Shown here in pieces: positions 40,541-52,880 of a stretch of 64,000 nt of DNA. The notes under the pieces were generated by a model. It was not told the origin of the DNA. It did no database searches and worked only from the letters and a program-made list of their open reading frames with translations. The stretch spans positions 206,908 to 270,907 of the forward strand of contig NZ_QGHC01000007.1 of the NCBI RefSeq assembly GCF_003148905.1, read 5' to 3'. Source of the DNA: Fulvimonas soli (lineage in GTDB: Bacteria; Pseudomonadota; Gammaproteobacteria; Xanthomonadales; Rhodanobacteraceae). Within the stretch, counting starts at the first letter, position 1. The number at the start of each line of letters is the position of its first letter. The position numbers and the translations under genes were made by a program.

Positions 40541-43500
40541 ATGACCGATCCCAAGCCGCCGCGCCGCCCCGCCTTCCTGCAAGCACTCGCCTGGTTCGTA
40601 CCCGGATGGATCGCGGTGGCGATCGCCGCGCTGGGCGCGCACCCGCTGAGCCTGGTCCCGCTGCTGGCGGCCAACGCGCTGACCATGGCCGCGGTGTGCC
40701 ACGCGATCGGCTTCGACCCCGAGCCGCGCTTCGGCCGCACCGTGCTGCGGCGGGGCGCGGCGCACCTGGTGCTGTTCACCGGCTATGTGGCGCTGGTGTT
40801 CCTGCTGATCGCCTGGCCGATGCTGCTGCTGCACCAGGCGCCCAGCCTCGGCGCCGCGCTGGGCCTGGCGGCGGCGCTGGTGCTGGCGCTGGTGGTGCTG
40901 TGGCGGATGTGGCCGGCGTTCGGCCTGCTGTTCGTCTGGGACGACGCCTACCCCGCGCAGAGCGAGGGCTCGTGGATCTTCACCGCGATGGCGCGCAGCC
41001 TCGCCTTCGGCCGCCACCTCTCGCGCGAGGAGCGCTTCTTCACGCACTTCCTGCCCGCCTCGTTCGCGCTGCTGGCGCTGGCCTTCCTCGCGCTGGCGCT
41101 GGCCGGCCTGTACGGCGTGCTGCCGCCCGAGCTGCGCACCGCGGCGCTGGCGATCTACGGCGTGGCGGTGCTGCCGCTGGGCTGCCTGGTGATCGCCAAC
41201 CGCACCCTGCGCGCGCTGCTGTGCGAGCGCCAGCTGCCGCGCCGCCGCGCCGGCGACCGGCCGTTGCCGGAAGCGCGGCCGCCGGCGCCGCGCCCGGTGC
41301 TGAGCGAGCAGGAGCGCACCGCCGGCACGCCCGAGCAGGCCGCCGCGCTGCTGGCCGCCACCCGCGACGGCGACATCGAGCGCGCGCTGGCGTTGCTGGA
41401 GGCCGGCGCCGACCCGAACACCGCGCCCGACCCGGCCGACCGCGACCAGCGGCCGATGCTGGTGCTCGCCGCGCTGCTGCCCGACACCCGCCTGCTGCGC
41501 GCGCTGATCGCCAAGGGCGCCGACGTCAACCGCGCCAGCGGCGGCCTCACCGCGCTGCTGGCCGCCACCCGCGACAGCTGGCACGGCCGCGCCGAGGCGG
41601 TGATGACCCTGCTCGCCAACGGCGCCAGCCCGCTCGCCACCGACGCCGAGGGCAACACGCCGCTGCACGGCGCGGTGCTGAGCGGCGAGCCGATCGTCGC
41701 GGCGATGCTGCTGGACGCCGCCGCGCCGCTGGACGCGCTCAACCGCGCCGGCGCCAGCCCGCTCGCCGTGGCCTGCCGCGCCGCCAACTGGCCGCTGGCG
41801 AAGTTCCTGCTCGAGCGCGGCGCCAAGCCGGCGCCCGCCGGCGGCGAGCCGGCGCTGGTCGCCGCGGCGGGCATTCCCGACGACGATCCCGCGGGCGTCC
41901 GGCTGCTGCTCAAGCACCGCGCCGCGGTGAACGCGCCGGACGCGCAGCGCCGCAGCGCGCTGATGGCCGCCGCGGCCGAGGGCCACGAGCAGATCGCGCG
42001 CGCCCTGCTCGCCGCCGGCGCCGACCCGAACCTGGCCGACCGCCACGGCAGCACCGCGCTGATGGAAGCCGCGCGCAGCGGCGCCAGCGGCATCGTCGCG
42101 CTGCTCGCCGAGGCCGGCGCCGACGCGCGCGCGCGCGACGGCCACGGCCGCGACGCGCTGTCGTTGGCCTGCCAGTCGCCGCGCGCGCGCGGCGACACCG
42201 TGCGCGCCCTGCTCACCCTGGGCGCCGAGCCCAAGGCCGCCGGCAGCGACGGCCGCAGCCCGCTCGACCACGCCGCCGCCGCCGGCCGCTGGGACCTGGT
42301 CGCGCTGCTCGACCCGGACACGCCGCTGCCGGCCAACCTCAGCCAGGACGCGCTGGCCGAGGGCGCCGACACGCCGGAGCACCTGCTCGACGCGCTGCGC
42401 TTCGGCCACTGGGCGATCGTCTCCGGCTTCGCCGAGCGCGTGGCGTCGTGGCCGGCCGCGCAGCTGGCCCAGCTCTACCTGGAACTGGCCGCGCCGGGCC
42501 TGGGCGCGCAGCGCCGCTGGCTGCTGGAGCACGGCCTGTCCGCCGAGGCGCGGCTGCCGGCGCAGCTGATCGACGACGCCGACACCGGCGAGCGCGCCGA
42601 GCCCGCGCTGCCGCCGCTGGGCCGGCGCCTGTTCGACGCGCTGCTGCTGCAGCTGCCGGCCGCCACCGAGGCGGTCGAGGACCTGCTGCAGGCCGGCGCC
42701 AGCCCGGCCGGCGCGGGCCTGCTGGCGCTGGCGCTGGAACGCCTGGGCGGCAGCGTGCAGGGCGCGGCGCTGCCGCTGGCGATGCTCGAGCGCGGCGCCG
42801 ACCCGTTCGGCCCCGACGCGCGCGGCCGCACCCCGCTGCACCTGGCCGCGGCGAACGACCAGCCCGCGCTGCTCGCCGCGCTGCTCGCGCGCGGCTGCGA
42901 CCCGAACGCGCGCGACGCGGCCGGGCGCACCCCGCTGTTCGCCGCGCTGGAGCACGGCGAGGCCGCGCTGCCGCTGGTGCGCGCGCTGGTCGCGCACGGC
43001 GCCGACGCCGAGGCCGCCGACGCCAACGGCGAGACCCCGCTGGGCCTGGCGCTGGAGCACGGCGCGGTGGAGCGCTGGCTGGACTGGGGCGACTGGCCGC
43101 GCCCACGCCGCCCGCTGCGCGCCACCGACCTGCCCGAGGCCGCGCGCGCCGGCGCCACGGTGGCGGTGGAGCGGCTGCTGGAACTGGGTTTCCCGGTCGA
43201 CGCCCGCGACGCGCAGGGCGCCACCGCGCTGCTGCACGCCTGCGGCGCCGGCCACCGCGAGATCGCCGCGCGCCTGCTCGACGCCGGCGCCGATCCCGCG
43301 CTCGCCGCGCAGACCGGCATCACCCCGCTGGCCGCCGCGGTGGCGGCGCGCCGCGAGGCGCTGGTGGCACTGCTGCTGGAGCGCGGCGTCGCCGCCGACC
43401 AGCGCCTGCCCGGCGGCGCCACCGCGCTGATCCTGGCCGCCGGCCTGGGCCACGCCGAGCTGGCCGAGCTGCTGCTCGACGCCGGCGCCGACCTCAAGGC

Positions 43501-43999
43501 CGCCGACGACGCCGGCCGCACCGCGCTGCACGCCGCCGCGCAGTTCGGCTTCGAGCGCAGCGACAGCCTGCGCGCACGCCGCCTGTTCGACGCGCTGCTC
43601 CGGCGCGGCGCCGACGTCAACGCCGCCGACCGCGAGGGCAAGACGCCGCTGCTGCTGCTGCTGGGCGCGCACCTGCGCCCCGGCAGCGACTGCGACCCCA
43701 CCCACCTGGGCGCGCTGGTGCCGGTGCTGCTGGATGCCGGCGCAAGCCACGCGCACGCCGACCAGCGCGGCGTCAGCGCGCTGCACGCCTGCGCCATGCA
43801 CGCGCTGCTCGCGCCCGCGCGCGTGCTGCTGGTGCGCGGCGCCGACCGCGCCGCCGCCGACGCCTTCGGCCGCACCGCGGCGGACGTGGCGCGCCAGCTC
43901 GGCTACGTGGACGTGGCGCACGAGCTGGCCGCGCGCGGCCCCGGCGCGGTGCCCAGCGTGCGGCAGATGCTGCGCCAGCCGGCGCAGCCGGCCGAGTAG
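40541..43999 (+). CDS. Large membrane-anchored ankyrin-repeat protein
   Basis: This 1152-residue protein has several hydrophobic helices in its first 230 residues (ALAWFVPGWIAVAIAAL, VALVFLLIAWPMLLL, FALLALAFLALALAGL), then about 20 ankyrin repeats from roughly residue 265 to 1135. Clear repeats include GNTPLHGAVLSGEPIVAAML, GSTALMEAARSGASGIVALL, GRTPLHLAAANDQPALLAALL and GRTALHAAAQFG. Ankyrin repeats bind other proteins; no enzymatic domain is visible. The repeat block probably faces the cytoplasm. Similar long proteins occur in Xanthomonadales; the role is unknown. It is transcribed towards the Kef gene, with a REP pair between. Confidence 0.88.
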   Translation: MTDPKPPRRPAFLQALAWFVPGWIAVAIAALGAHPLSLVPLLAANALTMAAVCHAIGFDPEPRFGRTVLRRGAAHLVLFTGYVALVFLLIAWPMLLLHQAPSLGAALGLAAALVLALVVLWRMWPAFGLLFVWDDAYPAQSEGSWIFTAMARSLAFGRHLSREERFFTHFLPASFALLALAFLALALAGLYGVLPPELRTAALAIYGVAVLPLGCLVIANRTLRALLCERQLPRRRAGDRPLPEARPPAPRPVLSEQERTAGTPEQAAALLAATRDGDIERALALLEAGADPNTAPDPADRDQRPMLVLAALLPDTRLLRALIAKGADVNRASGGLTALLAATRDSWHGRAEAVMTLLANGASPLATDAEGNTPLHGAVLSGEPIVAAMLLDAAAPLDALNRAGASPLAVACRAANWPLAKFLLERGAKPAPAGGEPALVAAAGIPDDDPAGVRLLLKHRAAVNAPDAQRRSALMAAAAEGHEQIARALLAAGADPNLADRHGSTALMEAARSGASGIVALLAEAGADARARDGHGRDALSLACQSPRARGDTVRALLTLGAEPKAAGSDGRSPLDHAAAAGRWDLVALLDPDTPLPANLSQDALAEGADTPEHLLDALRFGHWAIVSGFAERVASWPAAQLAQLYLELAAPGLGAQRRWLLEHGLSAEARLPAQLIDDADTGERAEPALPPLGRRLFDALLLQLPAATEAVEDLLQAGASPAGAGLLALALERLGGSVQGAALPLAMLERGADPFGPDARGRTPLHLAAANDQPALLAALLARGCDPNARDAAGRTPLFAALEHGEAALPLVRALVAHGADAEAADANGETPLGLALEHGAVERWLDWGDWPRPRRPLRATDLPEAARAGATVAVERLLELGFPVDARDAQGATALLHACGAGHREIAARLLDAGADPALAAQTGITPLAAAVAARREALVALLLERGVAADQRLPGGATALILAAGLGHAELAELLLDAGADLKAADDAGRTALHAAAQFGFERSDSLRARRLFDALLRRGADVNAADREGKTPLLLLLGAHLRPGSDCDPTHLGALVPVLLDAGASHAHADQRGVSALHACAMHALLAPARVLLVRGADRAAADAFGRTAADVARQLGYVDVAHELAARGPGAVPSVRQMLRQPAQPAE

Positions 44000-44043
44000 G
44001 CCGCGGAAACTTCCTGGAGGGAATGCCCTCGGGCGTGCTCTGC

Positions 44044-44098
44044 GCGGGAGCGGCCTCCGGCCGCGAATCGGCATCCATCGCGGCCGGAGGCCGCTCCC
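44044..44098. repeat. REP/BIME-like palindromic pair between convergent genes
   Basis: Inverted arms at 44044-44066 and 44078-44098 carry the same unit as at 27908 and 38290, with the arms in opposite order (tail to tail). Confidence 0.72.
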
Positions 44099-44124
44099 CC
44101 ACGCTGCAGTTGCCGTGCAGAACC

Positions 44125-45957
44125 TCAGGCCACCGGCGGCTCGGCCTCGCCCTCCTCCGCCGCCTGCGCCGCCTCCGGCGAGGTGTCGGCCTGGAACAGC
44201 TGCGCCAGGTCGGCCAGCGCCTCGCGCGTGGTCTGCACGATCTTCGCCTCGTCGTCGTAGACCAGGTACTGCCGCCGCAGCAGCTCGGCGTCCTGGCGGC
44301 GGAAGCGCTCCACCCGCTCGGCCGCCTGCTCCGGCGCCACGCCCAGCGCCTCCAGCGTGAGCTTGGTCATCTTCAGGCTGGAGTAGTAGGTCTCGCGCAC
44401 CGGCTCGTCTATCCCCAGGTCCATCAGCCGCCACACGTGCTGGCGGTTGCGCGCGCGGGCGACGATCCTCAGGTGCGGGTACATGCGCCGCACCACGCGC
44501 GCCACGCGCAGGCTCGACTCCGGGTCGTCGCTGGCCAGCACGAACACCTCGGCCTTGTCCGCCTGCGCCGCGCGCAGCAGCTCCGGCCGCGCCGGGTCGC
44601 CGTAGAAGATGTCGTTCCAGCTGCCGAAGCGCTGCACCAGGTCCAGCTGCTCCACCGAGTGGTCCAGCGCCACGAACGGCACGCCCTGCGCGCGCAGCAC
44701 GCGCGCCACGATCTGCCCCATGCGGCCGTAGCCGGCGATGATCACCCGCGGCGAGTGCGCCACGATGGTGTCGTACTCGCGCGCGGCCCTCTTCTTCGCC
44801 TTGACCCCCAGCGCGCGGCCGACCAGCGCCACCAGCAGCGGGGTCAGCGCCATCGACACGGTGATCGCCAGCACCAGCATGCCCTGCTGCCGGCCGCTGA
44901 CCAGCCGCTGCTCGCCGGCCAGCTTGAGCACCACGAAGGCGAACTCGCCGCCGCCGGCCAGCAGCGCCGACAGGCGCAGCGCGTCGCCGCGGTCGAGCAG
45001 GCCGACCAGCCGCCCCAGCGGCCACAGCAGCGCGCCCTTCGCCAGCAGCAGCAGGCCGACCAGCGCCAGCACCGCCAGCGGCCGCTGCAGCAGCAGCAGG
45101 AAGTCCATCGACATGCCCACGCTGACGAAGAACAGCCCGAGCAGCAGGCCCTTGAACGGCTCCAGGTTCGATTCCAGCTCGTGCCGGTATTCCGAGTCGG
45201 CCAGCAGCACGCCGGCGAGGAACGCGCCCAGCGTCACCGACACGCCGGCCAGCTCCATCAGCCAGGCGGTGCCCAGCACCACCAGCAGCGCGGTGGCGGT
45301 GGACACCTCCACGATGTCCGACTTGGCCACGAAGCGGAACACCGGGCGCAGCAGGTAGCGGCCGCCCGCCACCACCGCCACGATCATGCCCACCGTGCGC
45401 AGCGCCGCGGCGAGGTCGAAGCCGTGCGCGCCGGCGGCGTGCGCCAGCAGCGGCACCGCGGCGATCAGCGGGATCGCCGCCAGGTCCTGGAACAGCAGGA
45501 TGGCGAACGCCTGCCGCCCGTAGGCGCTGCCGGCCTCCTTGCGCTCGGCGAGGATCTGCAGGCCGAACGCGGTGGACGACAGCGCCAGCGCGCCGCCCAC
45601 GATCGCCGCCGCGTTGGCGGTGAGGCCGAACAGCAGGTAGCCCAGGCCGCCGATCGCCAGGCTGCACGCCAGCACCTGCAGCAGGCCGGTGCCGAACACC
45701 GCGCGGCGCATCACCCACAGGCGCTGCGGCGACAGCTCCAGGCCGATCACGAACAGCATCAGCACCACGCCGAACTCGGAGATCGCGCCGATGCCCTCGG
45801 TGTCGCCCACCAGCCCGAGCACCTGCGGCCCGATCACCACGCCGGCCACCAGGTAGCCGAGCACCGCGCCGAGCCGGAAGCGCTTGGTCAGCGGCACGAT
45901 GACCACCGTCGCCAGCAGCAGCACCAGCGCGGTGGCGAGGAAGTGGCGGTTGTCCAC
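44125..45957 (-). CDS. Kef-type potassium/proton antiporter with RCK domain
   Basis: This 610-residue protein has about 12 membrane helices of the CPA2 family (LGYLVAGVVIGPQVLGLV, EFGVVLMLFVIGLELSP, QAFAILLFQDLAAIPLI with the functional Gln-Asp). A cytoplasmic TrkA-N/RCK domain follows, with the nucleotide motif VIIAGYGRMGQIVARVLRAQ and a conserved acidic residue after it (ALDHSVEQ). It resembles KefB/KefC, which acidify the cytoplasm during electrophile stress, but the ancillary KefF/KefG gene is not adjacent. The acidic Ala/Glu-rich tail is variable in the family. Confidence 0.92.
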   Translation of the reverse strand: MDNRHFLATALVLLLATVVIVPLTKRFRLGAVLGYLVAGVVIGPQVLGLVGDTEGIGAISEFGVVLMLFVIGLELSPQRLWVMRRAVFGTGLLQVLACSLAIGGLGYLLFGLTANAAAIVGGALALSSTAFGLQILAERKEAGSAYGRQAFAILLFQDLAAIPLIAAVPLLAHAAGAHGFDLAAALRTVGMIVAVVAGGRYLLRPVFRFVAKSDIVEVSTATALLVVLGTAWLMELAGVSVTLGAFLAGVLLADSEYRHELESNLEPFKGLLLGLFFVSVGMSMDFLLLLQRPLAVLALVGLLLLAKGALLWPLGRLVGLLDRGDALRLSALLAGGGEFAFVVLKLAGEQRLVSGRQQGMLVLAITVSMALTPLLVALVGRALGVKAKKRAAREYDTIVAHSPRVIIAGYGRMGQIVARVLRAQGVPFVALDHSVEQLDLVQRFGSWNDIFYGDPARPELLRAAQADKAEVFVLASDDPESSLRVARVVRRMYPHLRIVARARNRQHVWRLMDLGIDEPVRETYYSSLKMTKLTLEALGVAPEQAAERVERFRRQDAELLRRQYLVYDDEAKIVQTTREALADLAQLFQADTSPEAAQAAEEGEAEPPVA

Positions 45958-46019
45958 GCGCGTCTCCGTTCCGTCCTGGCCCGATTATTCCATGCGTCCG
46001 GCTGTGGGATGATGCGCGG

Positions 46020-46802
46020 ATGGACACTCCCGCGCTCCGTTGCCTGCTGCCCGTCCTGCTGCTCGCCGCCGGCGCGGCGCAGGCGGCGATTCCCGTGTAC
46101 GGCTACCGCGTGGTGCGCAGCTACCCGCACGACACCGGCGCCTACACCGAGGGGCTGTTCTACCGCGACGGCCACTTCTACGAGAGCACCGGCACGGTCG
46201 GCCAGTCCAGCATCCGCAAGGTGGACCCGGCCACCGGCGAGGCGGTGCAGCGGCGCAACCTGCCGCCGCCGGACTACGGCGAGGGCATCGTGGCCTGGAA
46301 GAACCGGCTGTACGAGCTGACCTGGCAGTCGCAGCACGGCTACATCTACGACCTGGCCACGTTCGCGCCGCTGGGCAGCTTCACCTACCCGGGCGAGGGC
46401 TGGGCGCTGACCACCGACGGCACGCGGCTGTACATGAGCGACGGCACGCCGGACATCCGCGTGCTCGACCCGGTCACGCTGGACGAGACCGCGCGCATCC
46501 GCGTCACCGCCGACGGCCAGCCGCTGGCCAACCTCAACGAGCTGGAGTGGGTGAAGGGCGAGCTGTACGCCAACGTGTGGCTGACCGACCGCATCGCGCG
46601 GATCGACCCGAAGAGCGGCCGGGTGACCGCGTGGATCGACCTCGCCGGCCTCGCCCCGAAGCCCGACGAGACCGCCGACCCCACCAACGACGTGCTCAAC
46701 GGCATCGCCTACGACGCGGCGCGCGACCGCCTGTTCGTCACCGGCAAGCGCTGGCCGAAGATCTACGAGATCGAGCTGGTGGCGCCCGCGCCGGCGCCTT
46801 GA
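46020..46802 (+). CDS. Glutaminyl-peptide cyclotransferase (bacterial beta-propeller type)
   Basis: This 260-residue secreted protein (signal LLPVLLLAAGAAQA) has the family blocks HDTGAYTEGLFYRDGHFYES, STGTVGQSSIRKVD, TWQSQHGYIYD, GEGWALTTDGTRLYMSDG, LNELEWVKGELYANVW and LNGIAYDAARDRLFVTGK. This five-bladed propeller converts N-terminal glutamine to pyroglutamate in exported proteins. It is divergent from the Kef gene, with about 60 bp between the starts. Confidence 0.93.
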   Translation: MDTPALRCLLPVLLLAAGAAQAAIPVYGYRVVRSYPHDTGAYTEGLFYRDGHFYESTGTVGQSSIRKVDPATGEAVQRRNLPPPDYGEGIVAWKNRLYELTWQSQHGYIYDLATFAPLGSFTYPGEGWALTTDGTRLYMSDGTPDIRVLDPVTLDETARIRVTADGQPLANLNELEWVKGELYANVWLTDRIARIDPKSGRVTAWIDLAGLAPKPDETADPTNDVLNGIAYDAARDRLFVTGKRWPKIYEIELVAPAPAP

Positions 46803-46884
46803 ATCGCCCCGCCGGCGCCCTTGCCTTCGGCGCCGGCTTGCGGCTGAATCGGCCACATCGGCGCGGGGACCGGGGGAGCAACGC

Positions 46885-47520
46885 ATGGCAGGCGGCACGC
46901 AGGAACTGGAATCGTTCGTACGCGAAGCGCTTGTCCGCGGCTGCCCGCGGCAGGACGTCGCCCGGGTGCTCGCCGACGCCGGGTGGACGGCGGAGCAGAT
47001 CCGGGGCGCGCTGTCCGCCTATGCCGAGGTCGCCTTCCCGGTGCCCGTGCCGCGGCCGCGGCCCTATCTCTCGGCGCGCGAGGCGTTCCTCTACCTGGTG
47101 CTGTTCACCACGCTCTACCTGAGCGCCTACCACCTGGGCAATCTGCTGTTCGAGCTGGTCAACCGCGCCTTCCCCGATCCCGCCGTCAGCGACTACGGCC
47201 TCGCGCAGCGCATCCGCTGGTCGGTGGCATCCATCGTGATCGCCTTTCCGGTGTTCCTGCTGCTCTCGGCAAAGATCGGCCGCGAACTGGCGCACGAGCC
47301 AGTCAAGCGGCTGTCGGCGGTGCGCCGCTGGCTGACCTACCTGACCCTGTTCGTGGCGGCGATCGTGCTGATCGTCGACCTCACCACCCTGGTCGACCGC
47401 GTGCTCGGCGGCGAGCTCACCGTGCGCTTCGTGCTGAAGGTGCTGATCGCGGGAGCCATCGCCGGCACGGTGTTCGGCTACTACCTGCGTGACCTGCGCC
47501 GCGACGAGCGTACGGCGTGA
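46885..47520 (+). CDS. DUF5671 membrane protein
   Basis: The 211-residue protein begins with a short helical domain (LESFVREALVRGCPRQDVARV) that resembles a small UBA-like or SHOCT-like helical bundle. Four to five transmembrane helices of the DUF5671 family follow (FLYLVLFTTLYLSAYHLGNL, SVASIVIAFPVFLLLSA, YLTLFVAAIVLIVDLTTLV, VLIAGAIAGTVFGYYL). Function is unknown. Its TGA overlaps the GTG start of the next gene by 3 bp, so the two are co-translated. Confidence 0.82.
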   Translation: MAGGTQELESFVREALVRGCPRQDVARVLADAGWTAEQIRGALSAYAEVAFPVPVPRPRPYLSAREAFLYLVLFTTLYLSAYHLGNLLFELVNRAFPDPAVSDYGLAQRIRWSVASIVIAFPVFLLLSAKIGRELAHEPVKRLSAVRRWLTYLTLFVAAIVLIVDLTTLVDRVLGGELTVRFVLKVLIAGAIAGTVFGYYLRDLRRDERTA

Positions 47521-47981
47521 ACGCGCATGGCGGCAGGGCGATCGCGGCGCTGGCCACGCTGGCGATGCTCGGCGCGGTGGTCGCCGGCCTGGCCGTCATC
47601 GGCTCGCCGGCGCAGCAGCGCCGGCAGCGGCTGGACGAGCGGCTCATCGCCGACCTGCGCACGCTCGCGCTCGGCATCCAGAACTACTGGGACCAGCACA
47701 AGGCACTGCCGGCGACGCTGGCGGAACTCCATCCGCGCGCCGGCACGGACGTCGATCCGGTGAGCGGCACGCCCTACGGCTATGCCGTGACCGGCCCCGG
47801 AAGCTTCCGCCTGTGCGCCGTCTTCGCGCTGCCTTCGCCAGTCGAGGACATGCCCGCGGACGGCTTCTCCGCCACGCTCGACTGGCGCCATCCGGCCGGC
47901 GCGCATTGCTTCGACGGCGACGTCCACGCGACGCCGAAGGCGCCGCTGGAGACGATGCGCCCCGGCCTCTTCATCCGCTGA
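47517..47981 (+). CDS. Small membrane-anchored periplasmic protein, unknown function
   Basis: This 154-residue protein starts at a GTG that overlaps the stop of the DUF5671 gene. It has one N-terminal membrane anchor (AIAALATLAMLGAVVAGLAVIG) followed by a soluble part with LIADLRTLALGIQNYWDQHK and LPATLAELHPRAG. The arrangement of helix, short linker and DPVSGTPYGY resembles type II secretion pseudopilin-like proteins, but no prepilin peptidase site is clear. Its coupling to DUF5671 suggests they act together in the membrane. Confidence 0.7.
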   Translation: MNAHGGRAIAALATLAMLGAVVAGLAVIGSPAQQRRQRLDERLIADLRTLALGIQNYWDQHKALPATLAELHPRAGTDVDPVSGTPYGYAVTGPGSFRLCAVFALPSPVEDMPADGFSATLDWRHPAGAHCFDGDVHATPKAPLETMRPGLFIR

Positions 47982-48089
47982 AGCGAGGCCGCTGGCTGCG
48001 CCTGCGCAGCGGGCGATCGACCCCGGCACCGCTCGCAGCGCCGGCCCGTGATGGCAGTAGTGCCGGGCATGCCCGGCACACGAGCATGC

Positions 48090-49031
48090 TCAGTCCCGGA
48101 TCACGCCGATGCTCCGCAGCCACGCCTCGGCCAGCCCGGTCCAGCCGGTGACCGGCAGCGCCGTCCGCCGCAGGCCGAAGGCGTGCCCGCCCTGCGCGTA
48201 GAGGTGCATCTCCGCCGGCACGCCGGCTTTCGCCAATGCCGCGTAGTAGACCAGCGACTGGTTCACGCCATCCACGTGGTCGTCCTCCGCCTGCAGCAGG
48301 AAGGTGGGCGGCGTCTCGCGGGTGACCGGCACGTCGGGATTCAACGTGCCCGCGTCGGTCGCCAGGTGCCCCGGATAGATCGCCAGCGCGAAATCCGGGC
48401 GGCTGCTTGCGCGGTCCGCCGCATCCACCGGCGCGTACAGGCGGCGCCTGAACTGGGTGCTGGTCTCGGCCACCAGGAAGCCGCCGGCCGAGAAGCCGAT
48501 CACGCCGATCCTGTGCGGGTCGACGTGCCACTCGGCGGCGTGGGAGCGCACCAGCCGGATCGTCCTCTGCGCGTCCTGCAGCGACGGCACCGACAACCTG
48601 AGGTTGTGCGGACGGCAGTCGCAATGCCAGTCGTAGGGCGCGCTCGGCACGCGGTACTTGAGCAGCACGCAGGTGACGCCCCTGGACACGAGCCAATCGC
48701 AGGCCTCGGTGCCTTCGAGGTCGATGGCCAGGATCTCGAAGCCGCCGCCCGGGAACACCACCACGGCGGCACCCGTGTTCGTCCCCCGGGGCGCATAGAC
48801 GGTCATCGTGGGCGTGGCGACGTTGGTCACCGCCGTCACCGGGCCGCCCCCGATCAGCGCGGCCGGGTTGCTGGTCGCCTTTTCCGGCCCCGGGACGGGC
48901 CGCGCACCGGGCGGCGTCCCGGGCCATACCGGCATTTGCGCGTGCCCGGCGGCGGGCTGCCAGGCCGGCGACTCCGCATGCGCGCCCGTGCATGCCACCA
49001 GCAGGCACAGGGCCGCGGTCCACAGCTTCAT
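48090..49031 (-). CDS. Secreted alpha/beta-hydrolase (esterase family)
   Basis: This 313-residue protein has a signal peptide (LWTAALCLLVACTGAHA) and an alpha/beta-hydrolase fold. The nucleophile elbow is GFSAGG, the oxyanion region PGGGFEILAIDLEG, the acid LLQAEDDHVD and the catalytic histidine YAQGGHAFGL. It resembles xylan or carbohydrate esterases of the BD-FAE/acetyl-esterase type. The substrate is not certain. A likely periplasmic or secreted location fits polysaccharide deacetylation. It stands alone between the DUF5671 pair (convergent) and hemB. Confidence 0.85.
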   Translation of the reverse strand: MKLWTAALCLLVACTGAHAESPAWQPAAGHAQMPVWPGTPPGARPVPGPEKATSNPAALIGGGPVTAVTNVATPTMTVYAPRGTNTGAAVVVFPGGGFEILAIDLEGTEACDWLVSRGVTCVLLKYRVPSAPYDWHCDCRPHNLRLSVPSLQDAQRTIRLVRSHAAEWHVDPHRIGVIGFSAGGFLVAETSTQFRRRLYAPVDAADRASSRPDFALAIYPGHLATDAGTLNPDVPVTRETPPTFLLQAEDDHVDGVNQSLVYYAALAKAGVPAEMHLYAQGGHAFGLRRTALPVTGWTGLAEAWLRSIGVIRD

Positions 49032-49172
49032 GGTGCCTCTCCGTTCCTGGCACCCGGCCAGGGCTGCGCGATCAGGACAGGGAACCGGGAAAACCCCGTT
49101 GCCCCATCCTGGGCGCCGCCTCGGGCCTTCGACGGCCGCTTGCGGGGATTTTTCCGGGCCGCGCGGCCGCGC

Positions 49173-51880
<2,708 letters not shown>

Positions 51881-51884
51881 GGCT

Positions 51885-52055
51885 CCCTCTCCCCGCCGGG
51901 GAGAGGGTTGGGGTGAGGGGCCGCCCTTGCCGACGAGCCGATGGCGGCGGGAGGCTTTCGTCCCGAAGCAGCCGCTCGTTGGATGACCTGCACGACCGGA
52001 CTTCTCCGCAAGAGCGGCCCCTCACCCTGCCCCCTCCCCAAAGGGGAGAGGGAAA
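51885..52055. repeat. Composite palindromic element between convergent genes
   Basis: It contains a 10-bp hairpin CCCTCTCCCC/GGGGAGAGGG (51885-51907), inverted arms GGGTGAGGGGCCGC (51911-51924) and GCGGCCCCTCACCC (52014-52027), and a second hairpin CTCCCC-AAA-GGGGAG (52034-52048) followed by GGGAAAAGG. Similar GGGGAGAGGG sequences are common intergenic repeats in Xanthomonadales. It may also end transcription of both neighbours. Confidence 0.7.
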
Positions 52056-52058
52056 AGG

Positions 52059-52880
52059 CTAGGGCGCCGGGGCCAGCAGCCAGCCGTCGTCGTCGCGCAG
52101 CGGCACGCGCCGCAGCGGCAGGCCGTAGACGCGCGAGAGCGTTGCCGGCTCCAGCGCCTGCGCCGGGCTGCCGTGGCGCAGCAGCTGGCCGTGCGCCAGC
52201 AGCGCCACCTCGTCGGCGTAGCGCGCGGCGAGGTTGAGGTCGTGCAGCACCGCGACCACGCCGTAGCCGCGCCGCGCCAGCGACCGCGCGTGGCGCAGCA
52301 CCAGGTGCTGGTGGGCGATGTCCAGGCCCGCCTCCGGCTCGTCCAGCAGCAGCCAGGCCGGGCCGTCCGCGCTGTTCCAGACCTGCGCCAGCACGCGCGC
52401 CAGCTGCACGCGCTGCTGCTCGCCGCCGGACAGCTCCAGGTAGCTGCGGCCGCGCAGGTGCGCCGCCTGCACCGCGGCCAGCGCGGCGGCGGCGACCGCG
52501 TGGTCGGCGGCGCGCAGGCGCTCGCCGTGCGGGCTGCGGCCCAGCAGCACCACTTCCTCCACGCGGAAGGCGAAGCCCAGGCGCACGTTCTGCGAGAGCA
52601 TCGCGCGGCGGCGCGCCAGCTGCGGCGCCGGCCAGTCGGCGAGCGCGCGGCCGTCGAGCGCGGCCTCGCCGCGGCTGGGCCGGCGCAACCCGGCCAGCAC
52701 GCCGAGCAGGCTGCTCTTGCCGGCGCCGTTGGGCCCGACCAGCGCCAGCAGCCGGCCCGGCCAGGCGCGCAGGCTCACGCCCTGCAGGATGCGGCGGCCG
52801 CCGCCGTCCAGGGTCACGTCGCGCGCCTCCAGCAGGCCGCGCGGCGCGCGGTCCATGCGCCAGTCCAGCGGCGGATTCAT
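52059..52880 (-). CDS. hmuV: Haem ABC transporter ATP-binding protein
   Basis: This 273-residue ATPase has Walker A GPNGAGKSSLL, the signature ELSGGEQQRVQLARVLAQVW, Walker B WLLLDEPEAGLDI and the switch histidine in VVAVLHDLNLAAR. The EAGLDIAHQH segment is typical of HmuV-like haem and iron-complex importers. It powers haem uptake through the HmuU permease. Its ATG overlaps the hmuU stop by four bases (ATGA). It is the last gene of the haem operon. Confidence 0.94.
   Translation of the reverse strand: MNPPLDWRMDRAPRGLLEARDVTLDGGGRRILQGVSLRAWPGRLLALVGPNGAGKSSLLGVLAGLRRPSRGEAALDGRALADWPAPQLARRRAMLSQNVRLGFAFRVEEVVLLGRSPHGERLRAADHAVAAAALAAVQAAHLRGRSYLELSGGEQQRVQLARVLAQVWNSADGPAWLLLDEPEAGLDIAHQHLVLRHARSLARRGYGVVAVLHDLNLAARYADEVALLAHGQLLRHGSPAQALEPATLSRVYGLPLRRVPLRDDDGWLLAPAP

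Noticed and set aside
39983..46320. Very long overlapping frames of more than 2000 codons on both strands
   Set aside because: High GC content leaves other frames open; their Arg/Ala/Gly-rich composition and overlap with clear genes mark them as shadows.
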